Below are positions 37,594 to 45,547 of a DNA stretch of 64,000 bases, in pieces. The notes below the pieces were generated by a model. It did not search any database. It saw nothing but the letters and a program-made list of their open reading frames with translations, and was not told the DNA's origin. A program made the position numbers and the translations under genes. The stretch is from Pedobacter punctiformis (GTDB lineage Bacteria; Bacteroidota; Bacteroidia; Sphingobacteriales; Sphingobacteriaceae). The DNA lies in the NCBI RefSeq assembly GCF_027213715.1, contig NZ_JAPWGM010000006.1:186001-250000 (forward strand), given 5' to 3'. How positions within the stretch are numbered: the stretch's first letter is position 1; each line of letters starts with the position of its first letter.

Positions 37594-39294
37594 TTAAATG
37601 TTCTTTTTCTTTAATTCTTTAACAGCATAATCTGCAGCACGTGCAGTAAGTGCCATAAAGGTTAATGATGGGTTTTGACAAGCAATAGAAGGCATACATG
37701 ATCCATCGGTAACAAATACGTTATTTACTTCGTGCATTTGGTTCCATTTGTTCAAAACAGATGTTTTTGGATCATTACCCATTCTGGCAGTACCCATTTC
37801 GTGAATCGCCATGCCCGGATAACAACCATTATCGTATGTTTTTACGTTTTTCATACCTGCTGCTTCCAGCATTTCTGCTGCATCATTCATCATGTCAACA
37901 CGCATTTTCTTCTCATTTTCTTTGTATTCGCAATCAATTGCCAATACAGGCTGTCCCCATTTGTCTTTTTTGGTTTTATCAATATATACCTTGTTTTCAT
38001 AGTAAGGCAACATCTCCCCAAAACCACCCAATCCCATCGACCATTTTCCAGGTGTAGTCATTTTATCTTTAAGGTCGGCACCAAAAGAAAGTTCGGCAAC
38101 ATCATTTTGCCAGTTGCTTCTGCTTGCACCACCCTGATAACCAAAACCACGTAAATAATTACGTTTATCGTTGCCTACGTTTTGATACCTTGGAACATAA
38201 ACGCCATTAGCCCGACGACCATAAGTGTATTTATCATCAAAGCCTTCAGCCTCACCTGATGCACCGCAACGGAAATGGTGATCCATTAAGTTATGACCTA
38301 ACTGTCCACTTGCATTACCCAAACCATTTGGATGAGCCTCTGAAGTAGAGTTTAATAAAATGAAAGTAGAACCTAAAGTAGAACCATTAACGAAAACAAT
38401 TTTAGCATAAAACTCCATTGTTTTGTTGGTTTGGGCGTCGATAACCATTACACCTTTAGCTTTTTTGGTGTTTTTGTCGTAAATAATATGGTTTACAATA
38501 GAATATGGTCTTACAGTAAGACGTTTAGTTGCCATTGCTGCAGGTAGCGTAGACGATTGAGTGCTGAAATAAGCCCCAAACGGACAACCTCGGCTACATA
38601 AATTTCTGTACTGACAGTTTCCACGGCCTTTATGCGGTACGGTTAAGTTGGCTACGCGTCCGATGGTGATAATGCGTTCTCTTTTATAATGTTCTTCAAC
38701 ACGGGCTTTTACTGATTTTTCAACACAGTTTAAATCCATTGGAGGTAAAAACTGCCCGTCGGGTAGGAGTGGCCAGTTTTCAGCCTGCCCGCTGATTCCT
38801 GCAAAACGCTCTGCATAATCATACCATGGTGCTAAATCTTTATAACGGATTGGCCAGTCGTTACCATGACCATCTTTAGCATTATCTTCAAAATTATGAT
38901 CGCTTAAACGGTAACTTTGACGGCCCCACATCAGTGATTTACCACCCACGTGAAACCCACGGTACCAGTCAAATCTTTTATCTTCAGTGTAAGGGCATTC
39001 TAAATCGTTTACCCACCACTTTGCAGTTGCCTCATTATAAGGATAATCTCTTTTTTGAACCGGATGGGTTCTTTTCATTTCCTCGGTTAACTTACCTGCA
39101 TGTTTAATGTCCCATGGGTTTTTCATTGCAGAATCATAGTCTTTAATGTGTTCTATGTTCATGCCTCTTTCCAGCATTAAAACGCGAAGACCTTTTTCTG
39201 TAAGTTCCTTTGCAGCCCAGCCGCCACTAATCCCTGATCCTATAACAATAGCATCGTATGTATTTTCTGCTTTTAAATTTGTATTTAAATTCAT
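37594..39294 (-). CDS. GMC-family FAD oxidoreductase, catalytic subunit of a periplasmic sugar/glycoside dehydrogenase
   Basis: 566 residues. FAD-binding GSGISG at 19-24, GMC C-terminal domain with the active-site histidine in HEMGTARMG and asparagine in ACQNPSLTF. A cysteine cluster C-x5-C-x3-C (GNCQYRNLCSRGCPFG) matches the iron-sulfur site of FAD-dependent glucose and glucoside 3-dehydrogenases. There is no signal peptide: the protein begins MNLNTNLKAENTYDAIVIG, and export would have to be by hitch-hiking on the Tat-type small subunit encoded just upstream in the operon. Electrons would pass to the cytochrome c of the same run. Oxidation at C3 is inferred from the DUF1080 partner. Confidence 0.9.
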   Translation of the reverse strand: MNLNTNLKAENTYDAIVIGSGISGGWAAKELTEKGLRVLMLERGMNIEHIKDYDSAMKNPWDIKHAGKLTEEMKRTHPVQKRDYPYNEATAKWWVNDLECPYTEDKRFDWYRGFHVGGKSLMWGRQSYRLSDHNFEDNAKDGHGNDWPIRYKDLAPWYDYAERFAGISGQAENWPLLPDGQFLPPMDLNCVEKSVKARVEEHYKRERIITIGRVANLTVPHKGRGNCQYRNLCSRGCPFGAYFSTQSSTLPAAMATKRLTVRPYSIVNHIIYDKNTKKAKGVMVIDAQTNKTMEFYAKIVFVNGSTLGSTFILLNSTSEAHPNGLGNASGQLGHNLMDHHFRCGASGEAEGFDDKYTYGRRANGVYVPRYQNVGNDKRNYLRGFGYQGGASRSNWQNDVAELSFGADLKDKMTTPGKWSMGLGGFGEMLPYYENKVYIDKTKKDKWGQPVLAIDCEYKENEKKMRVDMMNDAAEMLEAAGMKNVKTYDNGCYPGMAIHEMGTARMGNDPKTSVLNKWNQMHEVNNVFVTDGSCMPSIACQNPSLTFMALTARAADYAVKELKKKNI

Positions 39295-39328
39295 GATGTT
39301 TTGCTCGAAGTTGTTGTTGATTGTTGAA

Positions 39329-39913
39329 TTAGGTTGCCCAGGATCTTTGTCCAGGTTTTAAAGGCGCACTACCATCGTATCTGCCTGGAATAAGTACATA
39401 TTCGCGGGCTTTGGTACAGCCAATTTCCGATGAATAATACCCGAGAAGTGTTAAATCTCTTGCGGTAATAAAGAAATAAGCCAAATCATTGTTTTCTTCA
39501 GCTTTGGTTTCCTTTTGAGCAAGAGTTATGGTTCTAACATCTCCCATTAATTTTTCACGGTCCTGAACACTTAACAGTGCAAAACTCTTTCCTAAGTCTT
39601 GTTTTGATTTTGCTTCAAATGCTGCTAAACCTTTAGCAAATGAGGTTTGCTTGGTCGCCGGGTAGCAATCTTTAATCATCATTGGAATAAAGGTTCCAAC
39701 TCCAGCGGCTTTGGCACCGGCTGATGATTTAGTTGTTGGAACAATGATATCAGCAAATTCTGCTAAAATCTTTTCTTCCTCAGGGCTAAATGAAACAAAA
39801 TTCTTCTCATTTTCGGGCAAGGTAAAACTCTCAAACAAAATGCCCATACTACTTGCTGAGATGGCTCCTCCCAGCAATAAAGCAACGCTTTTTAGTGCTT
39901 CTCTTCTATGCAT
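39329..39913 (-). CDS. gluconate 2-dehydrogenase subunit 3 family protein (small/chaperone subunit)
   Basis: 194 residues. N-terminus MHRREALKSVALLLGGAISASS is a Tat-type signal (twin Arg 3-4). The body carries LAEFADIIVPTT, GAKAAGVGTFI and the later tyrosine/arginine-rich YFFITARDLTLLGYYSSE segment of the family. Members are obligate partners of GMC dehydrogenases, needed for folding and Tat export of the catalytic subunit. First gene of the ten-gene run, 34 bases before the GMC gene. Confidence 0.9.
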   Translation of the reverse strand: MHRREALKSVALLLGGAISASSMGILFESFTLPENEKNFVSFSPEEEKILAEFADIIVPTTKSSAGAKAAGVGTFIPMMIKDCYPATKQTSFAKGLAAFEAKSKQDLGKSFALLSVQDREKLMGDVRTITLAQKETKAEENNDLAYFFITARDLTLLGYYSSEIGCTKAREYVLIPGRYDGSAPLKPGQRSWAT

Positions 39914-40355
39914 CGTCTTTATGATTTTATATTTTGGTTATCTATGTGTTGAATTAGTAATATTAGAAAAAATATACCAGAAACTGCACGATAAAATCAT
40001 TAAATTATCAGTATGCAATAGGATTGTTACCCCATAGAATTGTTCTAAATAAATGTATTTTATTTGTTTTAATAGATTACTAAAACGTTTTTTCTTTTTA
40101 TAAATCCTTGGTGTAAAAAATACATTAAGATTATCCCCGCATCTTTTTTTAATTCGGGGATTAAAAAGTCAAAAATTAGCGTTTAAAAATGAACTTAAAT
40201 TCAGCAGTTTGTTGGTTTTATTTCTCTTTTTAAATTGAATTATTCTAGGCCTTAATTTATTGAGCTTTAAGCAATTTTTATAAAGTGATATAAAGAATAA
40301 ATATTTATGTTTCTTTTTACCTCATTTTTTTACCTTTGCTAAATTTCGATAAAAT
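39914..40355. other. 442-base divergent control region
   Basis: Lies between the glycoside-dehydrogenase operon (leftwards) and the threonine dehydrogenase gene (rightwards). It contains a dyad TAGAA-TTG-TTCTA (40035-40047), a hairpin ATCCCCG (40133-40139) / CGGGGAT (40155-40161), a perfect 12-base palindrome ATAAATATTTAT (40297-40308) and the threonine dehydrogenase -7 box. No gene seen. I found no exact minus-strand TAnnTTTG for the operon. Confidence 0.5.
40331..40338 (+). promoter_or_regulatory. -7 box of the threonine dehydrogenase promoter
   Basis: TACCTTTG matches TAnnTTTG; start of transcription would be near 40344, leaving a leader of about 12 bases before the ATG. Confidence 0.5.
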
Positions 40356-41303
40356 ATGCAGGAAAAAATAGTTGTTTTAGGCTCTAACGGGCAAATAGGT
40401 ACAGAGTTGGTAACCATGTTACGCAAAATTCATGGTGATGATAATGTTGTTGCGTGTGATATTCGCAGACCTGACTATGATATTAAAAACGCAGGACCTT
40501 TTGAATTCGTTAACGTTTTGGAAAAAGATATCATTAATGGTATTTTTCAAAAATATAAACCGACCCAAGTTTATTTACTTGCTGCATTATTATCTGCAAC
40601 AGGTGAGCAGAATCCTAAACTTGCATGGGATTTAAATATGAATGGTTTACTTAACGTTTTAGATTTAGCCCTTGAATATAAAACAGCTAAGGTATACTGG
40701 CCGAGTTCGATTGCTGTTTTCGGACCAAACTCGCCGAAAGACAATACACCACAATATTGCATCATGGACCCGAATACGGTTTATGGAATTAGCAAACTGG
40801 CTGGCGAACGCTGGTGTGAATATTATCACCAAAAATACGGATTGGATGTTCGCAGTATCCGTTATCCTGGATTAATCAGCTGGAAAGCTGCCCCGGGTGG
40901 TGGAACTACAGATTATGCCATTCATATTTTTCACGATGCATTAAAAAAAGGCAGCTACCAGAGCTTTTTAAACGCAGCTACTGAATTGCCAATGATGTAT
41001 ATGGATGATGCCATTCGTGGAACTATTGAGTTGATGGATGCACCTGCAGATCAGATTAGCGTAAGAAGCAGTTATAATTTTGGAGGGGTACATTTTACAC
41101 CTGAGGTTTTAGCCGCTGAAATCAGAAAACATATTCCGGATTTTAAATTAACTTACACCGATAACGATCCTCGTCAGCAAATTGCAAATAGCTGGCCACG
41201 TTCTATCGATGATAGTTATGCAACAAAAGATTGGAACTGGAAGCCTGAATTCGATTTATCGAAGCTTACAATTGATATGTTGAATAACTTAAAGAAATCA
41301 TAA
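40356..41303 (+). CDS. tdh: L-threonine 3-dehydrogenase (short-chain/epimerase type)
   Basis: Oxidises L-threonine to 2-amino-3-ketobutyrate with NAD. 315-residue extended SDR protein with GSNGQIG (9-15), S118 and the catalytic Y143-x3-K147 (YGISK). The blocks LAALLSATGEQNP, WPSSIAVFGPNSP, RYPGLISWKAAPGGGTTDYA and PMMYMDDAIR are those of the UDP-glucose-epimerase-like threonine dehydrogenases characterised from Flavobacterium, distinct from the zinc-dependent E. coli Tdh. The enzyme for the next step, kbl, starts at 63373 in the same window but is not adjacent. Confidence 0.93.
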   Translation: MQEKIVVLGSNGQIGTELVTMLRKIHGDDNVVACDIRRPDYDIKNAGPFEFVNVLEKDIINGIFQKYKPTQVYLLAALLSATGEQNPKLAWDLNMNGLLNVLDLALEYKTAKVYWPSSIAVFGPNSPKDNTPQYCIMDPNTVYGISKLAGERWCEYYHQKYGLDVRSIRYPGLISWKAAPGGGTTDYAIHIFHDALKKGSYQSFLNAATELPMMYMDDAIRGTIELMDAPADQISVRSSYNFGGVHFTPEVLAAEIRKHIPDFKLTYTDNDPRQQIANSWPRSIDDSYATKDWNWKPEFDLSKLTIDMLNNLKKS

Positions 41304-41388
41304 AAGATTATTGATTACTGTTTAAATTGGTTAATGATCCAGACCAGTTTTTGCAGTTAACCGATAACCAAATTGTACAAGAAATAAA

Positions 41389-42117
41389 ATGGGAAGAGCA
41401 TTCGAATTTAGAAAAGAGAGAAAATTTAAGCGTTGGGCCAAAATGGCTGTTCAGTTTACACGTATTGGTAAAGATATCGTAATGGCTGTTAAGGAATCGG
41501 GACCTCATCCTGAAACCAATTCTCGTTTACGTACGGCTATGCAGAATGCAAAAGCGGTAAATATGCCAAAGGACAGGGTTGAGGCTGCAATTAAACGTGC
41601 ATCTGATAAATCGTTGGCTAACTATGAAGAAATCGTTTACGAAGGATATGCACCGCATGGGGTTGCGGTTTTAATTGAAACTGCTACAGATAATACCAAC
41701 CGTACGGTAGCTAACGTACGGAGCTACTTTAATAAAACAAATGGTACTTTAGGTAAAACAGGTTCATTGGATTTTGTTTTTAACCGTAAGTCTATCTTCA
41801 GATTTGTACCGGCTGAGAATTTAGACCTTGAAGAATTAGAGTTTGAATTAATCGATGCTGGTCTGGAAGAATTATATGTTGAAGCCGATGAAGAAGGAAA
41901 TGATGTGGCTGTAGCACAAGGTGCTTTCGAAAACTTTGGTTCTTTACAAAAAGCTTTGGAAGAAAAAGGAATTGAATTGAAAAGTTCAAAATTAGAACGT
42001 ATTGCACTTTCTCACCACGAGGTAACAGAAGAACAGGCTGCTGATGTATTAAAATTAATTGATAAACTGGAAGAGGATGATGATGTTCAGGCGGTTTATC
42101 ATAACATGGCAGAATAG
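41389..42117 (+). CDS. YebC/PmpR (TACO1) family protein
   Basis: 242-residue cytosolic protein of the YebC family, described as DNA-binding transcriptional regulators and more recently as ribosome-linked translation factors for proline-rich stretches. Begins MGRAFEFRKERKFKRWAKMA with a basic N-terminal domain, contains NMPKDRVEAAIKR and YEGYAPHGVAVLIE, and ends in the acidic LIDKLEEDDDVQAVYHNM signature. Nearby threonine dehydrogenase is on the same strand 85 bases away; a functional link is not implied. Strong hairpin follows. Confidence 0.93.
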   Translation: MGRAFEFRKERKFKRWAKMAVQFTRIGKDIVMAVKESGPHPETNSRLRTAMQNAKAVNMPKDRVEAAIKRASDKSLANYEEIVYEGYAPHGVAVLIETATDNTNRTVANVRSYFNKTNGTLGKTGSLDFVFNRKSIFRFVPAENLDLEELEFELIDAGLEELYVEADEEGNDVAVAQGAFENFGSLQKALEEKGIELKSSKLERIALSHHEVTEEQAADVLKLIDKLEEDDDVQAVYHNMAE

Positions 42118-42140
42118 ATTTTAAAATCTTTCATTTATAA

Positions 42141-42180
42141 ATAAGGCTTAAAGATTATTTCTTTAAGCCTTATTTGTTTG
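42141..42180 (+). terminator. hairpin after the YebC gene
   Basis: Perfect 13-bp stem (ATAAGGCTTAAAG 42141-42153 / CTTTAAGCCTTAT 42161-42173), seven-base loop; the T tail is short (TTGTTTG), so termination is probable but not ideal. Confidence 0.75.
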
Positions 42181-42252
42181 GAAACCTAAAACTTGTTTAA
42201 GAGGGTAATTAAATATCAGGAAACGAACCTGTAGTAGTTCTTTTCAAAATTA

Positions 42253-42308
42253 GTCCCGCCATTCGCTGCTTCCGATGAAGAATCGGAAACGCTGCTGTCG
42301 GGTTTATT
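42253..42308. repeat. GC-rich palindromic repeat
   Basis: CCCGCCATTCGCTGCTTCCGAT and ATCGGAAACGCTGCTGTCGGG are imperfect complements around GAAGA; the inner TTCCGAT/ATCGGAA stem is perfect. It is markedly richer in G+C than its flanks and lies between convergent genes. Confidence 0.65.
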
Positions 42309-42355
42309 TTACAGCGGTTAACCCAAGCAATTTTAAATTTGTCGAGTTTGAAAGA

Positions 42356-43138
42356 TTAATTCCTTTTATGCGAAAATAACCAGGGTAATAATTCAGGTTC
42401 TGCAAAGGCACTATCCCAGCTGTTGTGGTTATCCTTTGGATAAAGGCTAAATTTAACTTCGTCGCCCACAACTTTTAAACGTTCTGCAATGGCAATAGAG
42501 AAAGCCGGATCAACTACATCATCTTTGGCACCATGAAAAATCCATAATGGGATGGTCTGATATTTTTTGATGTTATTGGTGTTGTCTCCGCCACAAATAG
42601 AAAAAGCTGCGGCAAAAGTATTTCGTTTGCGTCGTAATAATTCAAATGTGCCCATACCGCCCATTGAAAGACCGCCCACGTAAACCTGCTTTTTATCGAC
42701 AAAAGGTTTTTTTAGAAAATCTTTAACCATACCTGTTAATGCATGCATAATTTTGGTTGGCTTGCCACCTTCAATAAAACTTATTCTGTTTTTTCCTTTA
42801 TCAGTAGTTGAAAAGTTAATATTGGCCCAAAAATCATTTGCCGGACATTGCGGAAAAATAACTATTGCAGGAAATTTCTTACGTAAATCATCTTTCAAAA
42901 ATAATTTACCACCATGAACGAGTTGTTTCTCATTATCGTTTCCACGTTCGCCACTTCCATGAAGAAAGAAAATAACCGGATATTTTTTAGAAGCATCAAA
43001 GTTTTCAGGAAAAAGAATTCTGTAATAAATGGAGTCTTTACCTTTTATAAAGCTTCCTTTATCATATTTCTTAAAATCCTGAGCCTTAGAAAAAAGCACA
43101 CACAACAATACTATGGTTATTAGGGATAACTTCTTCAT
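42356..43138 (-). CDS. secreted alpha/beta-hydrolase (carboxylesterase type)
   Basis: 260 residues with signal peptide 1-19 (CVLFSKAQ). Oxyanion motif HGSGERG, nucleophile elbow GLSMGG, aspartate in HGAKDDVVDP and histidine in DNHNSWD complete a Ser-Asp-His triad. Similar proteins accompany polysaccharide utilisation loci as acetyl- or feruloyl-esterases. It follows the PUL on the same strand but beyond the GH3 terminator, so membership in the PUL is possible rather than shown. Confidence 0.87.
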   Translation of the reverse strand: MKKLSLITIVLLCVLFSKAQDFKKYDKGSFIKGKDSIYYRILFPENFDASKKYPVIFFLHGSGERGNDNEKQLVHGGKLFLKDDLRKKFPAIVIFPQCPANDFWANINFSTTDKGKNRISFIEGGKPTKIMHALTGMVKDFLKKPFVDKKQVYVGGLSMGGMGTFELLRRKRNTFAAAFSICGGDNTNNIKKYQTIPLWIFHGAKDDVVDPAFSIAIAERLKVVGDEVKFSLYPKDNHNSWDSAFAEPELLPWLFSHKRN

Positions 43139-43146
43139 ATAACAAA

Positions 43147-43184
43147 AATATAAAACCCCGGCTATTAAACAATAGACCGGGGCT
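43147..43184 (-). terminator. terminator of the PUL operon after GH3
   Basis: On the minus strand CCCCGGTCTATT pairs with AATAGCCGGGG (one bulge), loop GTTT, followed by TTTTATATTTTT. Confidence 0.85.
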
Positions 43185-43203
43185 TGTGTAAGGTGTAATT
43201 TTT

Positions 43204-45498
43204 TTATTTTAATGTAAAAGCAGACTCCTTAACATCGTGGGAGTTAGCGCCGATAAATAATTTAAAATCACCAGGCTCAGCTATATATTTTAAGTCTGAA
43301 TTGTAGAATTTAAGGTCATTTTCTGAAATCGTAAAACTGACTTCTTTACTTTCACCAGCTTTCAGGCTGATTTTTTGAAAGCCTTTTAATTCCTTAACGG
43401 GGCGGGTACTGCTTCCAACCAAATCTCTTGTATACAACTGAACAACTTCTTTACCTTCCACAGCACCATTATTGGTTACGGTTACTGTTGCGGTAATTGA
43501 TTTCCCTTTTGTTAAAGTATTTGAGCTTAATTTAATGTCGCTGTATCCAAATGTAGTATAACTCAATCCATAACCAAAAGGGTAAAGCGGGTCGTTGCTA
43601 ACATCTAAATAGTTTGAACGGAATTTAGTAAACCATTTTCCTTCAGCTAGCGGTCTGCCTGTATTTTTATGGCTATAATAAATTGGCACCTGACCAACAT
43701 TTTGAGGGAAAGTAACCGGTAATTTTCCAGAAGGGTTAACATCACCAAATAATACATCACCGATTGCATTTGCAGACTGAATACCTCCAAACCAAACATT
43801 TAAAATAGCGGGTACATTTTCACTTTCCCATTTAATGGCTAGTGGTCTGCCGGTAAATAAAACCAAAACAACAGGTTTTCCAGTTTTTAGTAATGCAGCA
43901 AGCAACTTTTTTTGCGTTTCAGGGATGCCAATATCGGTACGGCTCGAACTTTCGCCACTCATTTCAGAACTTTCTCCCAGTGCAGCAACTACAACATCCG
44001 CGTTTTTAGCAATTTTTACGGCTTCTTCTATAATTTCTTCCTCTGGTCTGTTATCTCTTGGAATATCACGGCCAAACATGGTAGAATGCGTTTGTAAAGT
44101 TGCATCAGCGGTAAGATTAGCGCCTAAAGCATGTACAATTTTAACCTTATTACCCGCAACATTTTGCAATCCTTCCAATAAAGATGGGGTGTTAACCAAA
44201 TCTGCATTTACACTCCAGGTACCGGGCATGTTTGCTCTTGTATTGGCCAATGGACCAACCAATGCAATGGTACCCGATTTTTTTAAAGGAAGTGTTTTAT
44301 TGTCGTTTTTCAACAAAACAAAACTTTGCGTAGCAGCTTCTCTCGCTGCTTTTAAATTGGCTGGTGTTAATATTTCGTTTTTAGCACGCTCGTCGTTACA
44401 ATGTCTGTAAGGATCTTCAAATAAGCCTAATTTATATTTTGCTTCTAAAATTAAACGGCAGGAGTTATTGATTTGCGCAAGGGTTACTTTTCCTTCCTGT
44501 AATGATTTTTTTAAGGTGGTTAAAAAACCTTCGCTAACCATATCCATATCATTACCTGCGTTTAAAGATTTTGCGGATACGGTTTGAAGATCACCTAAAC
44601 CATGCTCAATTAATTCGCTAACACCGGTATAATCCGAAACTACAAAACCATCAAAGCCCCATTGTTTACGCAGAAGATCGGTTAACAACCATTTGTTCGC
44701 GGTTGCAGGTACACCATTAATATCGTTAAAAGAAACCATGATACTCCCTGCGCCAGCATCCAGGGCGGCTTTATATGGCGGCAGGTAATCGTTGTACATT
44801 CTATCTAAGCTCATATCGGTTGTATTGTAATCACGGCCGGATTCTGCAGCACCATACAATGCAAAATGCTTAACACAGGCCATAATGGTGTTAATTTTTT
44901 TCAAATCATCACCCTGATAACCCTTAACCATTACTTTTGCAATTTCTGAACCTAAAAAGGTGTCTTCTCCGCTACCTTCAGAAATTCTTCCCCATCTAGC
45001 ATCGCGGGAAATGTCAACCATAGGAGAAAACGTCCAGTTTATTCCATCAGCACTTGCTTCTGTTGCGGCAATACGGGCAGAATTCTGAATCATTGGCAAA
45101 TCCCAGCTTGCTGCCAATGCCAATGGAATAGGGAAGGTGGTTTTATAACCATGAATTACATCCTGACCAAAAATTAGAGGAATTTTCAACCGGCTTTTCA
45201 TGGCCACTTCCTGGGTTTTTCTAATTTTTTCTGGCGTAGTCATGCTGAAAATGCCACCGACACTTCCTTTTGCAATTTTAGCCTCAACATCCGTACTCAC
45301 TGTTGATCCGGTTGTTGCTTCGCCGCCTGTTACCAAATTTAACTGACCAATTTTTTCGTCTACCGTCATCTTCGCCATTAAGCCGGAGATGAATGCATTC
45401 ATTTTTGCCTGCTCTGCAGAAACAGTTTTTTTGGTTTGTGCCATTGAATTCATGGCGGCAAGGGCTAGTAAAATAAATAGGAAATTCGCTTTTTTCAT
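43204..45498 (-). CDS. periplasmic beta-glucosidase, glycoside hydrolase family 3
   Basis: 764 residues, signal peptide 1-20. TIM-barrel domain with KHF (210-212) and the nucleophile D289 in GFVVSDYTG, then the alpha/beta sandwich with the acid/base region (GESSEMSGESSSR) and a C-terminal fibronectin-III-like domain (KLSSNTLTKGKS...). Sequence is of the BglX type, releasing glucose from beta-linked oligosaccharides. In a locus with GH144-like proteins the likely substrates are beta-1,2 (sophoro-) oligosaccharides; this is inferred. Possibly has its own promoter (45520-45547) and ends at a strong terminator. Confidence 0.93.
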   Translation of the reverse strand: MKKANFLFILLALAAMNSMAQTKKTVSAEQAKMNAFISGLMAKMTVDEKIGQLNLVTGGEATTGSTVSTDVEAKIAKGSVGGIFSMTTPEKIRKTQEVAMKSRLKIPLIFGQDVIHGYKTTFPIPLALAASWDLPMIQNSARIAATEASADGINWTFSPMVDISRDARWGRISEGSGEDTFLGSEIAKVMVKGYQGDDLKKINTIMACVKHFALYGAAESGRDYNTTDMSLDRMYNDYLPPYKAALDAGAGSIMVSFNDINGVPATANKWLLTDLLRKQWGFDGFVVSDYTGVSELIEHGLGDLQTVSAKSLNAGNDMDMVSEGFLTTLKKSLQEGKVTLAQINNSCRLILEAKYKLGLFEDPYRHCNDERAKNEILTPANLKAAREAATQSFVLLKNDNKTLPLKKSGTIALVGPLANTRANMPGTWSVNADLVNTPSLLEGLQNVAGNKVKIVHALGANLTADATLQTHSTMFGRDIPRDNRPEEEIIEEAVKIAKNADVVVAALGESSEMSGESSSRTDIGIPETQKKLLAALLKTGKPVVLVLFTGRPLAIKWESENVPAILNVWFGGIQSANAIGDVLFGDVNPSGKLPVTFPQNVGQVPIYYSHKNTGRPLAEGKWFTKFRSNYLDVSNDPLYPFGYGLSYTTFGYSDIKLSSNTLTKGKSITATVTVTNNGAVEGKEVVQLYTRDLVGSSTRPVKELKGFQKISLKAGESKEVSFTISENDLKFYNSDLKYIAEPGDFKLFIGANSHDVKESAFTLK

Positions 45499-45519
45499 GC
45501 TGTGTGTTTATTATTTAAT

Positions 45520-45547
45520 CAAATATATTTTTGTGTGTATTATTCAA
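45520..45547 (-). promoter_or_regulatory. possible internal promoter for the GH3 gene
   Basis: Minus-strand TATATTTG (plus 45520-45527) with TTG (plus 45545-45547) 17 bases upstream. Transcription would start about 16 bases before the GH3 ATG, inside the operon. Confidence 0.5.

Noticed and set aside
37732..38154. Open frames of 98-140 codons antisense to the GMC gene
   Set aside because: Protein reading is Cys/His/Phe-rich noise typical of the reverse of a real gene; the GMC protein is fully conserved across the region.
40133..40161. Hairpin ATCCCCG...CGGGGAT as a terminator
   Set aside because: It lies between divergent genes with no transcript end expected, and the T-run is in the loop rather than after the stem.
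43835..44410. 191-codon open frame antisense to the GH3 gene
   Set aside because: It mirrors the GH3 coding sequence, has no family features, no promoter, and GH3 is clearly the real gene.
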